This document shows, piece after piece, positions 25,450 through 34,586 of a DNA stretch of 64,000 nt (position 1 is the first letter of the stretch; the number at the start of each line of letters is the position of its first letter). The stretch is from positions 1,185,751 through 1,249,750 of the forward strand of contig NZ_FOYO01000001.1 in the NCBI RefSeq assembly GCF_900111945.1, given 5' to 3'. This stretch comes from Litoreibacter janthinus. Its GTDB lineage: Bacteria; Pseudomonadota; Alphaproteobacteria; Rhodobacterales; Rhodobacteraceae. The translations under genes were made by a program, and so were the position numbers. The notes under the pieces are model-generated. The model searched no databases. It was not told where the DNA came from and saw only the letters and a list, made by a program, of their open reading frames with translations.

Positions 25450-26472
25450 TTATGATTCAGGAACGTTTTCAGGCGTCAGCACCTGAACCGTCGAAACCGA
25501 TACTGATGCGGGTTCGGCTAAGAGCTGATGGAATGCCAAAAAGGCGTTGAAGGCATTGCCAATGTCGATCTTCAGATCGTGATGCAGGACGAAATCCAGC
25601 CGCCGTTCCAGCAACAGCCTCTTGTTTTCTTGGTCGAGGTCGTGCGCCACAAACACTTTCGGCTTCAAGCCATGCCCCTCAAGAGTATCCAAGATTGACC
25701 TGTTGCCACCTCCCATAGAATACACGGCCCGCAGGTCGAGAATACTATCCATCGCTTTCAATAGAATTTTAGACGTCTCGAAACTAACTCCGCCACCACC
25801 TTCGACTGAAACGATCCGCAGCTTAGGACAGCGGTTTGCCAAAGCTTCGGCAAAAGCCGATTTCCGTTCCTCTTCTCCTAAAAAGCGTTCATGGCTACGT
25901 GTCGCCAAGACCGTGCCGGAGGCATTTCCAACTGTCTGGGCAACAAGGTAGGCGGCAGTGCGGCCTGCGCCTGCGTTGTCCAACCCCACATAGGCAAGCC
26001 GATTGGTGCCAGCAATATCTGTCACAAGGGTGATAACGGGAATCTTGGCAGACGCTAACGCATTCACCGCATCCCTGATTTTGGGCGTGTCGCGCGCCTT
26101 GAGGCAAACACCATGACTACCGCGCTTCAAGATGCGTTTGAGGGCGCCGACGACCTCTTGTTCCTCCATGATCTCTTGCAACAGAAATCTTGGTCGGCAA
26201 ACCGCCGTCCCGATCTGCGGTAGGATTGCATCTACGGCGGCTTTTACTTCCCGACTGAACCGGCTTGGTGCCTCTATAACAAAATCAAAGAAAAGGCGCC
26301 TGCCACGGGCGGCGAGCTGAGACTCCTGTGCCACCAACTCTTTTATCGCCGCAGTCACACGTAGCTTAGTCTGCGGACTGACATGTGCTCGATCGTTCAG
26401 AGCCCTGTCCACGGTTGCTGTACTCAACCCTGCCTGACGGGCAATCTCTTTTATCGGAAAGCGATGGGTCAT
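25450..26472 (-). CDS. LacI-family transcriptional regulator
   Basis: A 340-aa regulator with an N-terminal LacI helix-turn-helix (PIKEIARQAGLSTATVDRALN, where the usual VSRVLN is VDRALN, as in the sugar/inositol-type subgroup). A periplasmic-binding-protein-like effector domain follows. Its gene is divergent from the PhyH-family oxygenase, with about 50 bp between the two, so it probably controls that gene. The effector is probably a sugar or related polyol, but the sequence does not say which. Confidence 0.9.
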   Translation of the reverse strand: MTHRFPIKEIARQAGLSTATVDRALNDRAHVSPQTKLRVTAAIKELVAQESQLAARGRRLFFDFVIEAPSRFSREVKAAVDAILPQIGTAVCRPRFLLQEIMEEQEVVGALKRILKRGSHGVCLKARDTPKIRDAVNALASAKIPVITLVTDIAGTNRLAYVGLDNAGAGRTAAYLVAQTVGNASGTVLATRSHERFLGEEERKSAFAEALANRCPKLRIVSVEGGGGVSFETSKILLKAMDSILDLRAVYSMGGGNRSILDTLEGHGLKPKVFVAHDLDQENKRLLLERRLDFVLHHDLKIDIGNAFNAFLAFHQLLAEPASVSVSTVQVLTPENVPES

Positions 26473-26523
26473 TTGATGTATTTTTGATGTGTTTCCTCAG
26501 CCATTGCAATCTTGAACCCCCTT

Positions 26524-27735
26524 ATGGTGGCGATGAAGATGAGAGGACCTGTTGTGCAAGATACCGTTGAGAATTCCGCCCCGTACTACGATCCAGACGC
26601 TTGCGACTTAAGGGAGTTCACGGCACTCATTGATCAAACCACCAGTGCAGAGCATGTGCCTCATGCAGTTGCGATCGAAAAAAACATTCCGATCTATCAT
26701 ATGGAGGACCTGCGACCAGCTCTAATGGAAGGTCGACCCCGCAGGGAGATCATGGCGGAGTGGGCGCGCGTTCTGCGCAGCGGAGCTGGAGTAGTGGTTC
26801 TAAAGCAATCATACACTGATACTGCAGTACTAGATGAAGCGACCCGCATCTACGAACGTATCATCGCTGCGGAAAAACTAGCCTCTGGTGGAGGAGCGGA
26901 TCACTTTGCGGCCGCTGGTGCAAATGACCGGGTATGGAACTCGCTTCAGAAGCTGTGCGAAGCCTCTCCGGATGTGTTTTTGCGCTATTTTGCCAATGTC
27001 GCCATTGCCGCCGTCAGCGAAGCTTGGTTGGGACCCAACTATCAGATGACCGCGCAGGTGAACCTTGTACATCCGGGTGCCTCCCCTCAACAGCCTCATC
27101 GCGACTACCATCTGGGTTTTCAGCCCGCAGAGGTTTGTGCATCGTACCCAGCACATGTCCATGATATTTCGCCCATACTAACGCTTCAGGGCGCCATCGC
27201 GCATTGCGACATGCCCTTGGAAAGTGGCCCGACAAAGTTGCTGCCGTTCTCCCAAGCGTATCGCCCAGGATACGCGGCATGGCGTCGCGAGGATTTTCGG
27301 GCGCTGTTTGAAGAGCGTTACGTGCAGTTGCCGCTTTCCAAGGGAGATACGATCTTTTTCAACCCGGCTCTGTTTCATGCCGCTGGAGCGAACACGAGCC
27401 AAGGCATTCACCGTTTTGCCAACCTGCTGCAGGTTTCTTCTGCATTCGGTCGCGCTTTGGAAGCGATTGATCGAGACAAGATGTGTAGGCTGCTGTTTCC
27501 CCATGCTATTCGGGCGCATGATGAAAAGACACTGAGTGTCGCAGAACTATCTGCGGCAATTGCTGCAACCGCTGAAGGTTATCCGTTCCCGACAAATCTT
27601 GATCGCGACCCTCCCATCAACGGGCTGGCGCCAGAGACGCAAGCAGCGTTCCTACATCGCGCGTTGTCCGAAAGCATGCGCGAAGACGATTTTTGCAAGC
27701 ATTTGGATCATATGAATAGCGTTCGCTTGGCTTAG
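26524..27735 (+). CDS. Phytanoyl-CoA dioxygenase (PhyH) family oxygenase
   Basis: About 403 aa. Fe(II)/2-oxoglutarate oxygenase of the PhyH family. The metal-binding HxD is in QQPHRDYHLGF (about residue 190), the distal His in NPALFHAAGANTS, and an Arg in IHRFANLLQ fits 2-oxoglutarate binding. Hydroxylation of a small substrate using O2 is expected, but the substrate is unknown. The start is uncertain: in-frame ATGs at 26524, 26533 and 26539 and a TTG at 26512 all lack a strong ribosome-binding site. Divergent from the LacI gene. The C-terminal 90 residues after the jelly-roll look like an extra helical domain. Confidence 0.83.
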   Translation: MVAMKMRGPVVQDTVENSAPYYDPDACDLREFTALIDQTTSAEHVPHAVAIEKNIPIYHMEDLRPALMEGRPRREIMAEWARVLRSGAGVVVLKQSYTDTAVLDEATRIYERIIAAEKLASGGGADHFAAAGANDRVWNSLQKLCEASPDVFLRYFANVAIAAVSEAWLGPNYQMTAQVNLVHPGASPQQPHRDYHLGFQPAEVCASYPAHVHDISPILTLQGAIAHCDMPLESGPTKLLPFSQAYRPGYAAWRREDFRALFEERYVQLPLSKGDTIFFNPALFHAAGANTSQGIHRFANLLQVSSAFGRALEAIDRDKMCRLLFPHAIRAHDEKTLSVAELSAAIAATAEGYPFPTNLDRDPPINGLAPETQAAFLHRALSESMREDDFCKHLDHMNSVRLA

Positions 27736-27832
27736 AGCGTCGGATCTTTACGGACGCGGGACTTGCCCGGACTGAAAAAATGCTTCGGCAAAGCTACGAC
27801 AGGAAACGACCGCTTGCTTGTGCCGAAGGTTC

Positions 27833-28966
27833 CTAAGGCAGTGTTCGCTTGGCATTGCGACCGGCGATCTCGGCAATCTCCACCGCGCGATGCTCCTTCA
27901 TGGAAAGTTGCGCAGCCATGCCCATGATGACGGATATCATTCCGTCATCTAGGCTTACATCGGCTGCTTCCCGTTTCCCGCGCACCAGTTCGACGAAACC
28001 TTGATGCTGGTAGAATGTCGATCCGTTGTGATCGCCTGCAACTAGTATGGTCGGGTCGACTGGGATGTCGCGGGCACGAGGCCCCTTCGGGTTGCGTGGG
28101 CTTACAATGACTTGCGGGACAGGTGGTGCACCAAGATGATCAGGCCAGAAACGTCCAGGCCCGGGCACAAGGGCCTCGATCTTACCCCTTGGACCGACGG
28201 CGGAGATTTCCTCTTGGTAGCGCGCACCCTCGGCAAACATGCAGAGTTCCAGAACAGAGCGGGCGCCCGACGCGAAATCAACGATGACATATCCATTGTC
28301 GAAGATGTCCGGCGTCTCTCCATTGTAGGATTCTTCAAGGTGGTTCACGTCTTGGCCACCCGATGCCATGATGCGCACGGGTTCTGACTGGATAACCAGC
28401 CGCATCAGGTCGAAGAAGTGGCAGCATTTCTCTACGAACGTGCCGCCGGTGTTGCGGTTAAAGCGGTTCCAGTCGCCGACCTTTGGCAGGAACGGAAAGC
28501 GATGTTCGCGGATCGTCAGCATTTTAACCCCGCCTGTCGCCTCTGCTGCTTCGCTCAGGAAAGTCGCGATCGGCGGCATGTAGCGGTATTCCATCGCAAC
28601 CCAGACAGGCGCGGGGTAGTTCAGGCGAAATGCCTCTACGCGTTCGACATCCTGAGGATCAGTGAACAGCGGCTTTTCGACCAACACAGGAAGGGCGCGT
28701 TTTTGTGCCAAGGCTTCCAGCTGCTCGACATGGCGGAAATTGGGGCTGACGATCAGGATGCAATCTAGGTCCGCGATTTCCAGCAAGGCGTCGACGCTGT
28801 CGACCAATGTCGCCTCTGGCGCATATGCCAAAGCCTGTGCGGCCATGTCGGTGTCCGGTTCGAAGATTGCAGACACGCGCGTGTCGGGCAGAAGGGCGAT
28901 ATTGCGAAGGTGCTCCTGACCCATCATCCCACATCCGATGACGCCGTAATTGACCTGTTGAGGCAT
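27833..28966 (-). CDS. Gfo/Idh/MocA family oxidoreductase
   Basis: A 377-aa NAD(P)-dependent dehydrogenase. The N-terminal Rossmann fold is YGVIGCGMMGQEHLRNIALLPD (about residues 7-28), with the family motif LVEKPLF near residue 96, whose Lys is catalytic in relatives. The C-terminal alpha/beta domain includes GGTFVEKCCHFFDLMRLV, with the conserved His. Substrates of the family are sugars, inositols and related polyols. It is ten bases from the gntR gene and transcribed with it (gntR first), facing the monooxygenase/TRAP operon, so it may act on the same compound. Confidence 0.9.
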   Translation of the reverse strand: MPQQVNYGVIGCGMMGQEHLRNIALLPDTRVSAIFEPDTDMAAQALAYAPEATLVDSVDALLEIADLDCILIVSPNFRHVEQLEALAQKRALPVLVEKPLFTDPQDVERVEAFRLNYPAPVWVAMEYRYMPPIATFLSEAAEATGGVKMLTIREHRFPFLPKVGDWNRFNRNTGGTFVEKCCHFFDLMRLVIQSEPVRIMASGGQDVNHLEESYNGETPDIFDNGYVIVDFASGARSVLELCMFAEGARYQEEISAVGPRGKIEALVPGPGRFWPDHLGAPPVPQVIVSPRNPKGPRARDIPVDPTILVAGDHNGSTFYQHQGFVELVRGKREAADVSLDDGMISVIMGMAAQLSMKEHRAVEIAEIAGRNAKRTLP

Positions 28967-28975
28967 GCCGTATTC

Positions 28976-29686
28976 CTATTTTAACCGTTGCACATAACGT
29001 GCGGTTTCAGTGTCAAACCATGTTCGGGAGTATTCGACCGGGTGCGGTTTTTGCTCCCAGCTCAAGCGTTCGATGAACCCTGTGGGCGAGCCTGCGGGCT
29101 GACGGAAATCGGGCGGGGCCCAGTCCGGTGTTTTACCGATGCTGACATAGTCCTCGGCGCGCGCGATCCAGAACCCAAGCTTCACCTGATAATAGCGATA
29201 CAGGGAATCAGATACCTCATCGGCGCACACTGTTCCGCAATTTGCATCGAGCCATATCTCTTCTACCGCGACCGGCACCTTGTTCAGGAATCGCAATCGC
29301 CGCATACGCGTGCCCCGATTGGATGTCCCAAAGTCTGGCAGGTCCGTCGGCTTTTCGCAGTCGCGAATGTCGAGAAACTTTGCCGTCGGGAGCCCCCCGC
29401 CGGCCAGCAATTCAATGCGAAACATCGAGTAAATGCTCTGCGCGGTCGGATTGGATCTGACGTAATTCCCGGAACCTTGGATGCGTTCAAGAAGCCCCTT
29501 ATCCTCAAGAATTTTGAGAGATTTTCGAAGGGTGCGAACGGTCACTTGATGCGACGCTGCTAGTTGGCGTTCAGGGGGCAAGCGTTGCCCGTCGGCCAGT
29601 CTTCCGGCGGCGATTTCACGGATCAAAACTTCACTGACTTGGGCATAGATGGGAAGGGCAGCAGGAGTGTCATGTCGCTCATACAT
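28976..29686 (-). CDS. GntR-family regulator with UTRA domain (HutC-type)
   Basis: A 236-aa regulator. N-terminal winged helix (PIYAQVSEVLIREIAAGRLADGQRLPPERQLA, then VTVRTLRKSLKILEDKGLLERIQGSGNYV), followed by a C-terminal UTRA effector domain (about residues 85-230). The ATG at 29686 follows AAAGG and is preferred over a TTG 66 bp upstream. It is the first gene of a gntR-gfo unit and divergent from the LLM/AKR/flavin-reductase/TRAP operon. It probably represses that operon until its ligand appears. Confidence 0.9.
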   Translation of the reverse strand: MYERHDTPAALPIYAQVSEVLIREIAAGRLADGQRLPPERQLAASHQVTVRTLRKSLKILEDKGLLERIQGSGNYVRSNPTAQSIYSMFRIELLAGGGLPTAKFLDIRDCEKPTDLPDFGTSNRGTRMRRLRFLNKVPVAVEEIWLDANCGTVCADEVSDSLYRYYQVKLGFWIARAEDYVSIGKTPDWAPPDFRQPAGSPTGFIERLSWEQKPHPVEYSRTWFDTETARYVQRLK

Positions 29687-29722
29687 GCGCTGGCCTTTCC
29701 GCCTCGAAAAATTGATACCCCA

Positions 29723-29736
29723 TTGATCTACATCAA
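29723..29736. promoter_or_regulatory. Perfect FNR-type box or GntR operator
   Basis: TTGATCTACATCAA matches TTGAT-N4-ATCAA, the FNR/Anr consensus, exactly. It is 51 bp before the monooxygenase start and 37 bp before the gntR start. It may be a binding site for an FnrL-like regulator. Because it is a palindrome between a GntR gene and its divergent operon, it could instead be the GntR operator. Confidence 0.5.
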
Positions 29737-29786
29737 AGACACGGCTACGCAAGTAGAAATTGCGACGGGGTTTTGGGAGGAATCAC

Positions 29787-30941
29787 ATGACAGTTGTTCC
29801 GGTGACATCACCAGATTTGGACGCGGCTGAGGTCTCTTGGTTTTCGGCGCTTTGTTCCGACGACTACCAGTTTTTGGGTGTGCCTGACGGCAACCTTAGA
29901 TCTTCCTGGGCGCATTGCTCTGACATCGTGAAGGTTGCAGAGGCGGAGGGGTTCCGCAATATCCTGTGCCCGTCCTCCTATCAGGTTGGCCAAGACACCT
30001 TAAGCTTCGTTGCTGGCTGTGCGCCGATTACCTCCAAGATCAATTTGCTGGCCGCCGTGCGGTGCGGGGAGATGCAGCCAATCATGCTGGCACGCACGCT
30101 GGCGACGCTGGATCACATGTTGGAAGGGCGTCTGACGGTCAACATCATCTCGTCCGACTTCCCCGGACAGACAGAGCCGAGCCCCTATCGCTATCAGCGT
30201 TCCCGCGAGGTTGTTCAGATCCTCAAGCAGGCGTGGACGCAGGATGAGATTAATCACGCCGGCGAAATCTATGACTTCAAAGGACTGACGACAGACCCTG
30301 TGCGCCCATATCAGACCGGCGGGCCGATGCTGTATTTCGGCGGTTACTCCCCCGACGCGTTGGAGCTGTGTGGCGAGTATTGCGACGTCTACCTGATGTG
30401 GCCGGAAAAGGTCGATGAGCTTGCGGGTCGGATGAAGGCCGCGAATGAAGCCGCCGCGCGCCACAACCGCACGCTGGATTACGGCCTGCGCACGCACGTC
30501 ATCGTGCGCGACACCGAGGCCGAGGCAAAGGAATACGCCGAGTATATCGTCTCCAAGCTGGATGACGATCAGGGTGCTAACATTCGTAACCGGGCCTTGG
30601 ATGCAAAGTCCTTAGGTGTCAGTCACCAAGCCAAGAACCGCGACGTCGCAGATGACCACGGCTACATTGAACCGCATATGTGGACCGGCGTTGGTCGCGC
30701 ACGTTCTGGCTGTGGCGCGGCGATTGTTGGGTCGACCGATCAGGTTCTCAGCAAGTTAGAGGCCTATCAAAAGATGGGTATCCGCGCATTCATCCTGTCT
30801 GGTTACCCGCATATCGACGAGGCAAAGCACGTTGGCTCTCGCGTGTTGCCGCAGATGAAAACCTGTTCGCTCCCCGAAGCCTATGGTCGCGTGCCATCGC
30901 AGCCCCCAGCAACCCCCCTTGCCGCAGGAGTGCGCCGCTGA
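29787..30941 (+). CDS. LLM-class flavin-dependent monooxygenase (SsuD/SmoC-like)
   Basis: A 384-aa luciferase-like (LLM) monooxygenase of the alkanesulfonate monooxygenase type, which uses reduced FMN from a partner reductase. Family features include FRNILCPSSYQVGQDTLSFVAG, LDHMLEGRLTVNIISSDFPG, and C-terminal GSTDQVLSKLEAYQKMGIRAFILSGYP. The ATG at 29787 has GGGAGG seven bases upstream. It is first in an operon with an aldo/keto reductase, a flavin reductase and a TRAP transporter. That set matches the three enzymes of oxidative sulfoquinovose degradation (SmoC, SmoB, SmoA). A sulfonate substrate is thus likely; sulfoquinovose itself is an inference. Confidence 0.9.
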   Translation: MTVVPVTSPDLDAAEVSWFSALCSDDYQFLGVPDGNLRSSWAHCSDIVKVAEAEGFRNILCPSSYQVGQDTLSFVAGCAPITSKINLLAAVRCGEMQPIMLARTLATLDHMLEGRLTVNIISSDFPGQTEPSPYRYQRSREVVQILKQAWTQDEINHAGEIYDFKGLTTDPVRPYQTGGPMLYFGGYSPDALELCGEYCDVYLMWPEKVDELAGRMKAANEAAARHNRTLDYGLRTHVIVRDTEAEAKEYAEYIVSKLDDDQGANIRNRALDAKSLGVSHQAKNRDVADDHGYIEPHMWTGVGRARSGCGAAIVGSTDQVLSKLEAYQKMGIRAFILSGYPHIDEAKHVGSRVLPQMKTCSLPEAYGRVPSQPPATPLAAGVRR

Positions 30942-31831
30942 TGGATCGCGTATCACTCACCCCAGATTTGTCGTTTAGCCGCCTTGTCTATGGCATGTGG
31001 CGGGTCGCAGAGGACGAGAATACGACTCCTTCGCATGTAGAGGCCAAAATTCAGTCCTGCCTGGATCAAGGGATTAGCACCTTCGATCAAGCGGACATCT
31101 ACGGTGGTTATGTCGCTGAGGGCGTTCTCGGGGCAGCTTTGAAGGCAAACCCCGCACTACGTCCGAAGATGGAGATCGTCACGAAATGCGATATCGTAGC
31201 GCCGGCTGGTCGCTATGCGGACAAGCGGGTGAAGTATTACGACACATCGCGCGCGCATATCGAATACTCCGTGGACTGCTCGCTGCGTGACATGGGGCTG
31301 GACCATATCGACATGCTATTGATCCACCGCCCTGATCCTTTGATGGATCATCAAGAGACAGGGGCCGCTCTGGATGATCTGGTCAAAAGCGGCAAGGTGC
31401 GCGCAGTTGGAGTGTCAAATTTCCGGCCTTATGACTGGGAGCTTCTACAGTCCGGTATGAAGACACGGCTAGCGACCAATCAGATCGAGATTTCTCTGGC
31501 TGAAGTGGCGCCTTTCACAAATGGCGACATGGCTTTCCATCAGCGTTTGGGGCATCCAATGATGGCGTGGTCCCCATTGGGTGGCGGGGAGCTCATGACT
31601 GGCAAAGGCGATATTGCAGATCGTTTGGACGCCATCGCGTCAGAGCAAGGCGTAGACCGGGCGGCTGTGGCTGTGGCGTTTTTGTTGCGCCATCCTTCGA
31701 AGATCCTGCCAGTGCTCGGCACCAACAATCTGGACCGGATCGCCAAGATCTCTGACGCGCTGAAAGTCCAGCTTGATCGCGAGACTTGGTTTGCATTGTA
31801 CGAGGCCGCTCTGGGGCGGGAGGTCGCGTAA
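30941..31831 (+). CDS. Aldo/keto reductase (YdhF/SmoB-like)
   Basis: A 296-aa NAD(P)H-dependent TIM-barrel reductase. Catalytic residues of the family are visible: Asp and Tyr in TFDQADIYGGY, Lys in IVTKCDI, His in MLLIHRPDP. GVSNFRPYDW and the MAWSPLGGGELMTG segment complete the fold. The ATG overlaps the monooxygenase stop by one base (TGATG), and its own stop overlaps the next start. In the sulfo-SMO pathway an enzyme of this type reduces the aldehyde left after desulfonation (6-oxo-glucose) to glucose. The tight coupling to the monooxygenase supports a similar role here. Confidence 0.88.
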   Translation: MDRVSLTPDLSFSRLVYGMWRVAEDENTTPSHVEAKIQSCLDQGISTFDQADIYGGYVAEGVLGAALKANPALRPKMEIVTKCDIVAPAGRYADKRVKYYDTSRAHIEYSVDCSLRDMGLDHIDMLLIHRPDPLMDHQETGAALDDLVKSGKVRAVGVSNFRPYDWELLQSGMKTRLATNQIEISLAEVAPFTNGDMAFHQRLGHPMMAWSPLGGGELMTGKGDIADRLDAIASEQGVDRAAVAVAFLLRHPSKILPVLGTNNLDRIAKISDALKVQLDRETWFALYEAALGREVA

Positions 31832-32349
31832 TGTCGCTGCATCCGAGAGCCTCTTCAGATGTGTTCGTTCCGGACGAAAGCAACACCCGACTGCTGCGCG
31901 ATGCCTTCGGGCGATTTGCGACGGGAGTGACCATTGTAACCGCTGCGGCGGAGAACGGCGTGGCCGCGATCACCGCGAACAGCTTTTCGTCAGTGTCACT
32001 CTCGCCGCCTTTGGTGTTGTGGTCACCGGACAAGAAATCTCGGAGGTTCTCGTATTTCGAAGCTGCGACGCATTATTCGGTCCATGTCTTGTCAGCTGAT
32101 CAGGATGATCTTTGCTGGGCCGTTGCGAAAGATGTGTATGCTTTGAATGACAGGGGCTTACATTTGAACGCAGAAGGTGTGCCGGTGCTTGAGAATTGTC
32201 TGGCGCGCTTTGAATGCACGAAGACGGCCGTCTATGAAGGTGGCGACCACGTGATAATGCTAGGACAGGTGAACCGCGCGCAGATGCGCGAAGAGGGTGA
32301 TCCGCTCGCCTTCTTTAAAGGGCAGATGGGGCGATTTACGACGCGCTGA
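31831..32349 (+). CDS. Flavin reductase (FMN reductase partner, SmoA-like)
   Basis: A 172-aa flavin reductase-domain protein. FRDAFGRFATGVTIVTA-type start (RDAFGRFATGVTIVTAAAENG), AITANSFSSVSLSPPLVLWS (the flavin-binding SF-S-SL-PP-L motif) and a late GGDHVIMLGQV are diagnostic. It supplies reduced FMN to the LLM monooxygenase. The ATG overlaps the upstream stop by one base, with GGGAGG in front; an earlier in-frame GTG lies inside the aldo/keto reductase gene. Confidence 0.9.
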   Translation: MSLHPRASSDVFVPDESNTRLLRDAFGRFATGVTIVTAAAENGVAAITANSFSSVSLSPPLVLWSPDKKSRRFSYFEAATHYSVHVLSADQDDLCWAVAKDVYALNDRGLHLNAEGVPVLENCLARFECTKTAVYEGGDHVIMLGQVNRAQMREEGDPLAFFKGQMGRFTTR

Positions 32350-32394
32350 GGTCTGAGCGACGAGGAGGTCGCGAAGTTCTTTTGGGAGGGAAAG

Positions 32395-32991
32395 ATGCAG
32401 ATTTTGTTGGCGGCCGCTGGCCTGCTGCATTGGGTCAATAGCCGCATCTTGGCGATTGGTCGCTGGATTGGAATCATCGCCTTGGCGATTATGGTCTGTC
32501 TGATCCTCGGACAGGTCTTTTTCCGTTACGCCCTGAACGACGCGCCAAACTGGACCGAGGAAGGCGCGCGCTTTGGCATGCTGTGGATGACGGGGTTGGT
32601 GGCCCCGCTCGCCTACCGGATGGGTGGGTTCGTTGCCATCGATATGCTGGAGGCTGCATTGCCTAAGCTGTTGGCCGGTCTGCTGGGCGTAGTGTTGCTG
32701 GGCATTTCGTTGTGGGTTCTGTTCATCGCTTGGGATCGCGGCCTTAACAACCACGTGGACACACTGTCCGGGCGCGGATGCTCGTCATCATTGCGGTGGC
32801 CTTTTGGCATCGAGATCGGGAAATGCGGCGCGAAGTTTCAGAACAATTACCAGTACTCCGCGCTTTGGGTCGGCGTGAACCTACTGATCCTGGTGAACAT
32901 CGAGCTAATCATCCGTCAGGTCGTGACATTGCTGGGGCAGGGTGACCGACTGCCAGTGATCAGGCATAACGCCTTGGCAGGGGCTGACTGA
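32395..32991 (+). CDS. TRAP transporter small membrane subunit (DctQ)
   Basis: A 198-aa DctQ-type protein with four membrane helices (about residues 22-44, 60-82, 92-116, 148-168). GQVFFRYALNDAPNWTEEGARFGMLWMTGLVA is the family core. The loop between helices 3 and 4 is longer than usual and carries two cysteines. GGGAGGGAAAG precedes the ATG. It pairs with DctM, whose start overlaps its stop by one base. Confidence 0.92.
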   Translation: MQILLAAAGLLHWVNSRILAIGRWIGIIALAIMVCLILGQVFFRYALNDAPNWTEEGARFGMLWMTGLVAPLAYRMGGFVAIDMLEAALPKLLAGLLGVVLLGISLWVLFIAWDRGLNNHVDTLSGRGCSSSLRWPFGIEIGKCGAKFQNNYQYSALWVGVNLLILVNIELIIRQVVTLLGQGDRLPVIRHNALAGAD

Positions 32992-34520
32992 TGCTGCTTT
33001 GGTTCCTTCCGATCTTCTTGCTTCTGATCATGATCGGTTTGCCGGTGATCTTTGCGCTTTTGGCCTCGCCAATTGCCCTGATCATGCTGGAAGGGGACCA
33101 ACGCAATGTCGTCGCCGGTTTGTATCGCAACCTCTATAACGGCATGGATAGCTTCCCGCTGATGGCACTGCCGTTCTTTATGCTGGCGGGTGAAATTATG
33201 AACCGCGGTGGCATCACGCTGCGATTGGTCGAGTTCTCCCAAGCCTTCATGGGGCACCTACGCGGAGGGTTGGCGCACGTGAATATCTTGGCTTCGATCT
33301 TGTTCGCAGGTTTGTCGGGGTCGGCAGTGGCGGACACCTCTGCTCTCGGTTCGACGCTTATCCCCGCGATGGAAAAGAACGGCTACACCCGCAAATTCGC
33401 GGCGGCTATCACTGCGGCAAGCTCTGTCATTGGCCCGATCATTCCTCCGTCGGGCATTATGATTATTTACGCCTACGTCATGGGAGAAAGCGTGGCTGCG
33501 TTGTTCCTTGCGGGCATCGTGCCAGGTGTTCTTGTCGGCGTAGGCCTAATGGTTATGGTGCGCCTGATGGCGGACCGTTACGACCTGCCCAAGGCAGAGC
33601 GCATCGTGCGCAAGGACCAGACCATCACCCCGCTGGAATCCGCCGTCAGTTTCGTGCTGATCCGCATCAATATCGCAGCGGTTCTGTATGCTGTTTCGGG
33701 CTTGGTGACTTGGATTGTTCCGATGGCGGTGAACGGTTGGCTGATCTTCGGATTGGCGCTGCCAATTGCGCACGCCATCGCCCAAGCGACCAAGGCGCGC
33801 GTGTCGAAGGACTTCCGTTTGGTCTGCAAAAAGGCGGTCGCGCCTTTGCAAACCCCAATCATTATTCTGGGGGGAATCTTGATCGGGGTTTTCACCCCAA
33901 CTGAGGCATCTGCCGTCGCCGTTGCCTATGCGCTGATCATTAGCTTCTTTGTTCTGCGGTCGATGAACGGGCGCGACCTGATCGATGTGCTGACGCGCTC
34001 CGCCCTATCCACCTCTGCGGTGTTGCTGCTTGTTGGCGCGGCGGTATCGTTCAAGACAGTGGTGTCGTTGTCATATGCGCCGCAAATCCTGTCGGATTAC
34101 ATCTTGTCACTGTCTGAAAACCCGCTGGTCCTGCTGTTCCTGATCAACGTCTTGCTGTTCATCGTGGGGATGTTTCTCGATGCTGGCCCGGCAATCATCA
34201 TTCTCGGGCCGATCCTTGGGCCGATCTTCGTTGACCTTGGCGTACACCCTGTTCATTTCGCGATCATCATGTCGGTCAACCTGACCGTTGGACTTGCGAC
34301 GCCGCCCATGGGGTTGGTTCTATTCGTGGCCTCGTCAGTTTCGGGCGAGAAGGTCGAAACCATTTCCAGAGCCATTTTGCCGTTTTTGGCAGTAGAAGTG
34401 ATCGTGATATTCTTAATTACCTATGTCCCCGCCATTTCAATGACGGTGCCATATCTTGCCGGTTTTCTGGGCTGTGGCCCTGAGGTCGGCTTCTTGGCTT
34501 GCATAAGCCCAACACCGTGA
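32991..34520 (+). CDS. TRAP transporter large membrane subunit (DctM)
   Basis: A 509-aa polytopic permease with about 12-13 membrane helices. DctM signatures include MALPFFMLAGEIMNRGGIT, the ILFAGLSGSAVADTSALGSTLIPAM segment and IGPIIPPSGIMIIYAYVMGESVAALFLAGIVPG. It moves a carboxylate- or sulfonate-like anion using the sodium gradient, fed by the DctP protein encoded next. The last 30 residues are an unusual hydrophilic tail with Cys and Gly. Length is somewhat above the usual 425-430, because of an insert near residues 200-270. Confidence 0.93.
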   Translation: MLLWFLPIFLLLIMIGLPVIFALLASPIALIMLEGDQRNVVAGLYRNLYNGMDSFPLMALPFFMLAGEIMNRGGITLRLVEFSQAFMGHLRGGLAHVNILASILFAGLSGSAVADTSALGSTLIPAMEKNGYTRKFAAAITAASSVIGPIIPPSGIMIIYAYVMGESVAALFLAGIVPGVLVGVGLMVMVRLMADRYDLPKAERIVRKDQTITPLESAVSFVLIRINIAAVLYAVSGLVTWIVPMAVNGWLIFGLALPIAHAIAQATKARVSKDFRLVCKKAVAPLQTPIIILGGILIGVFTPTEASAVAVAYALIISFFVLRSMNGRDLIDVLTRSALSTSAVLLLVGAAVSFKTVVSLSYAPQILSDYILSLSENPLVLLFLINVLLFIVGMFLDAGPAIIILGPILGPIFVDLGVHPVHFAIIMSVNLTVGLATPPMGLVLFVASSVSGEKVETISRAILPFLAVEVIVIFLITYVPAISMTVPYLAGFLGCGPEVGFLACISPTP

Positions 34521-34586
34521 ACACGGTATACCTGACCACTACGGTGCGCATATCCGCGCCCGGACAGCATCCATAGGGAGGATACA

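Noticed and set aside
27783..27828. CTTCGGCA/TGCCGAAG inverted repeat after the PhyH gene, considered as a terminator.
   Set aside because: Arms are only 8 bases with a 30-base loop and no T-run follows; too weak to call.
30680..30940. Upstream extension of the aldo/keto reductase frame.
   Set aside because: It overlaps the monooxygenase coding sequence in another frame, and the TGATG junction gives a clean family-like start at 30941.
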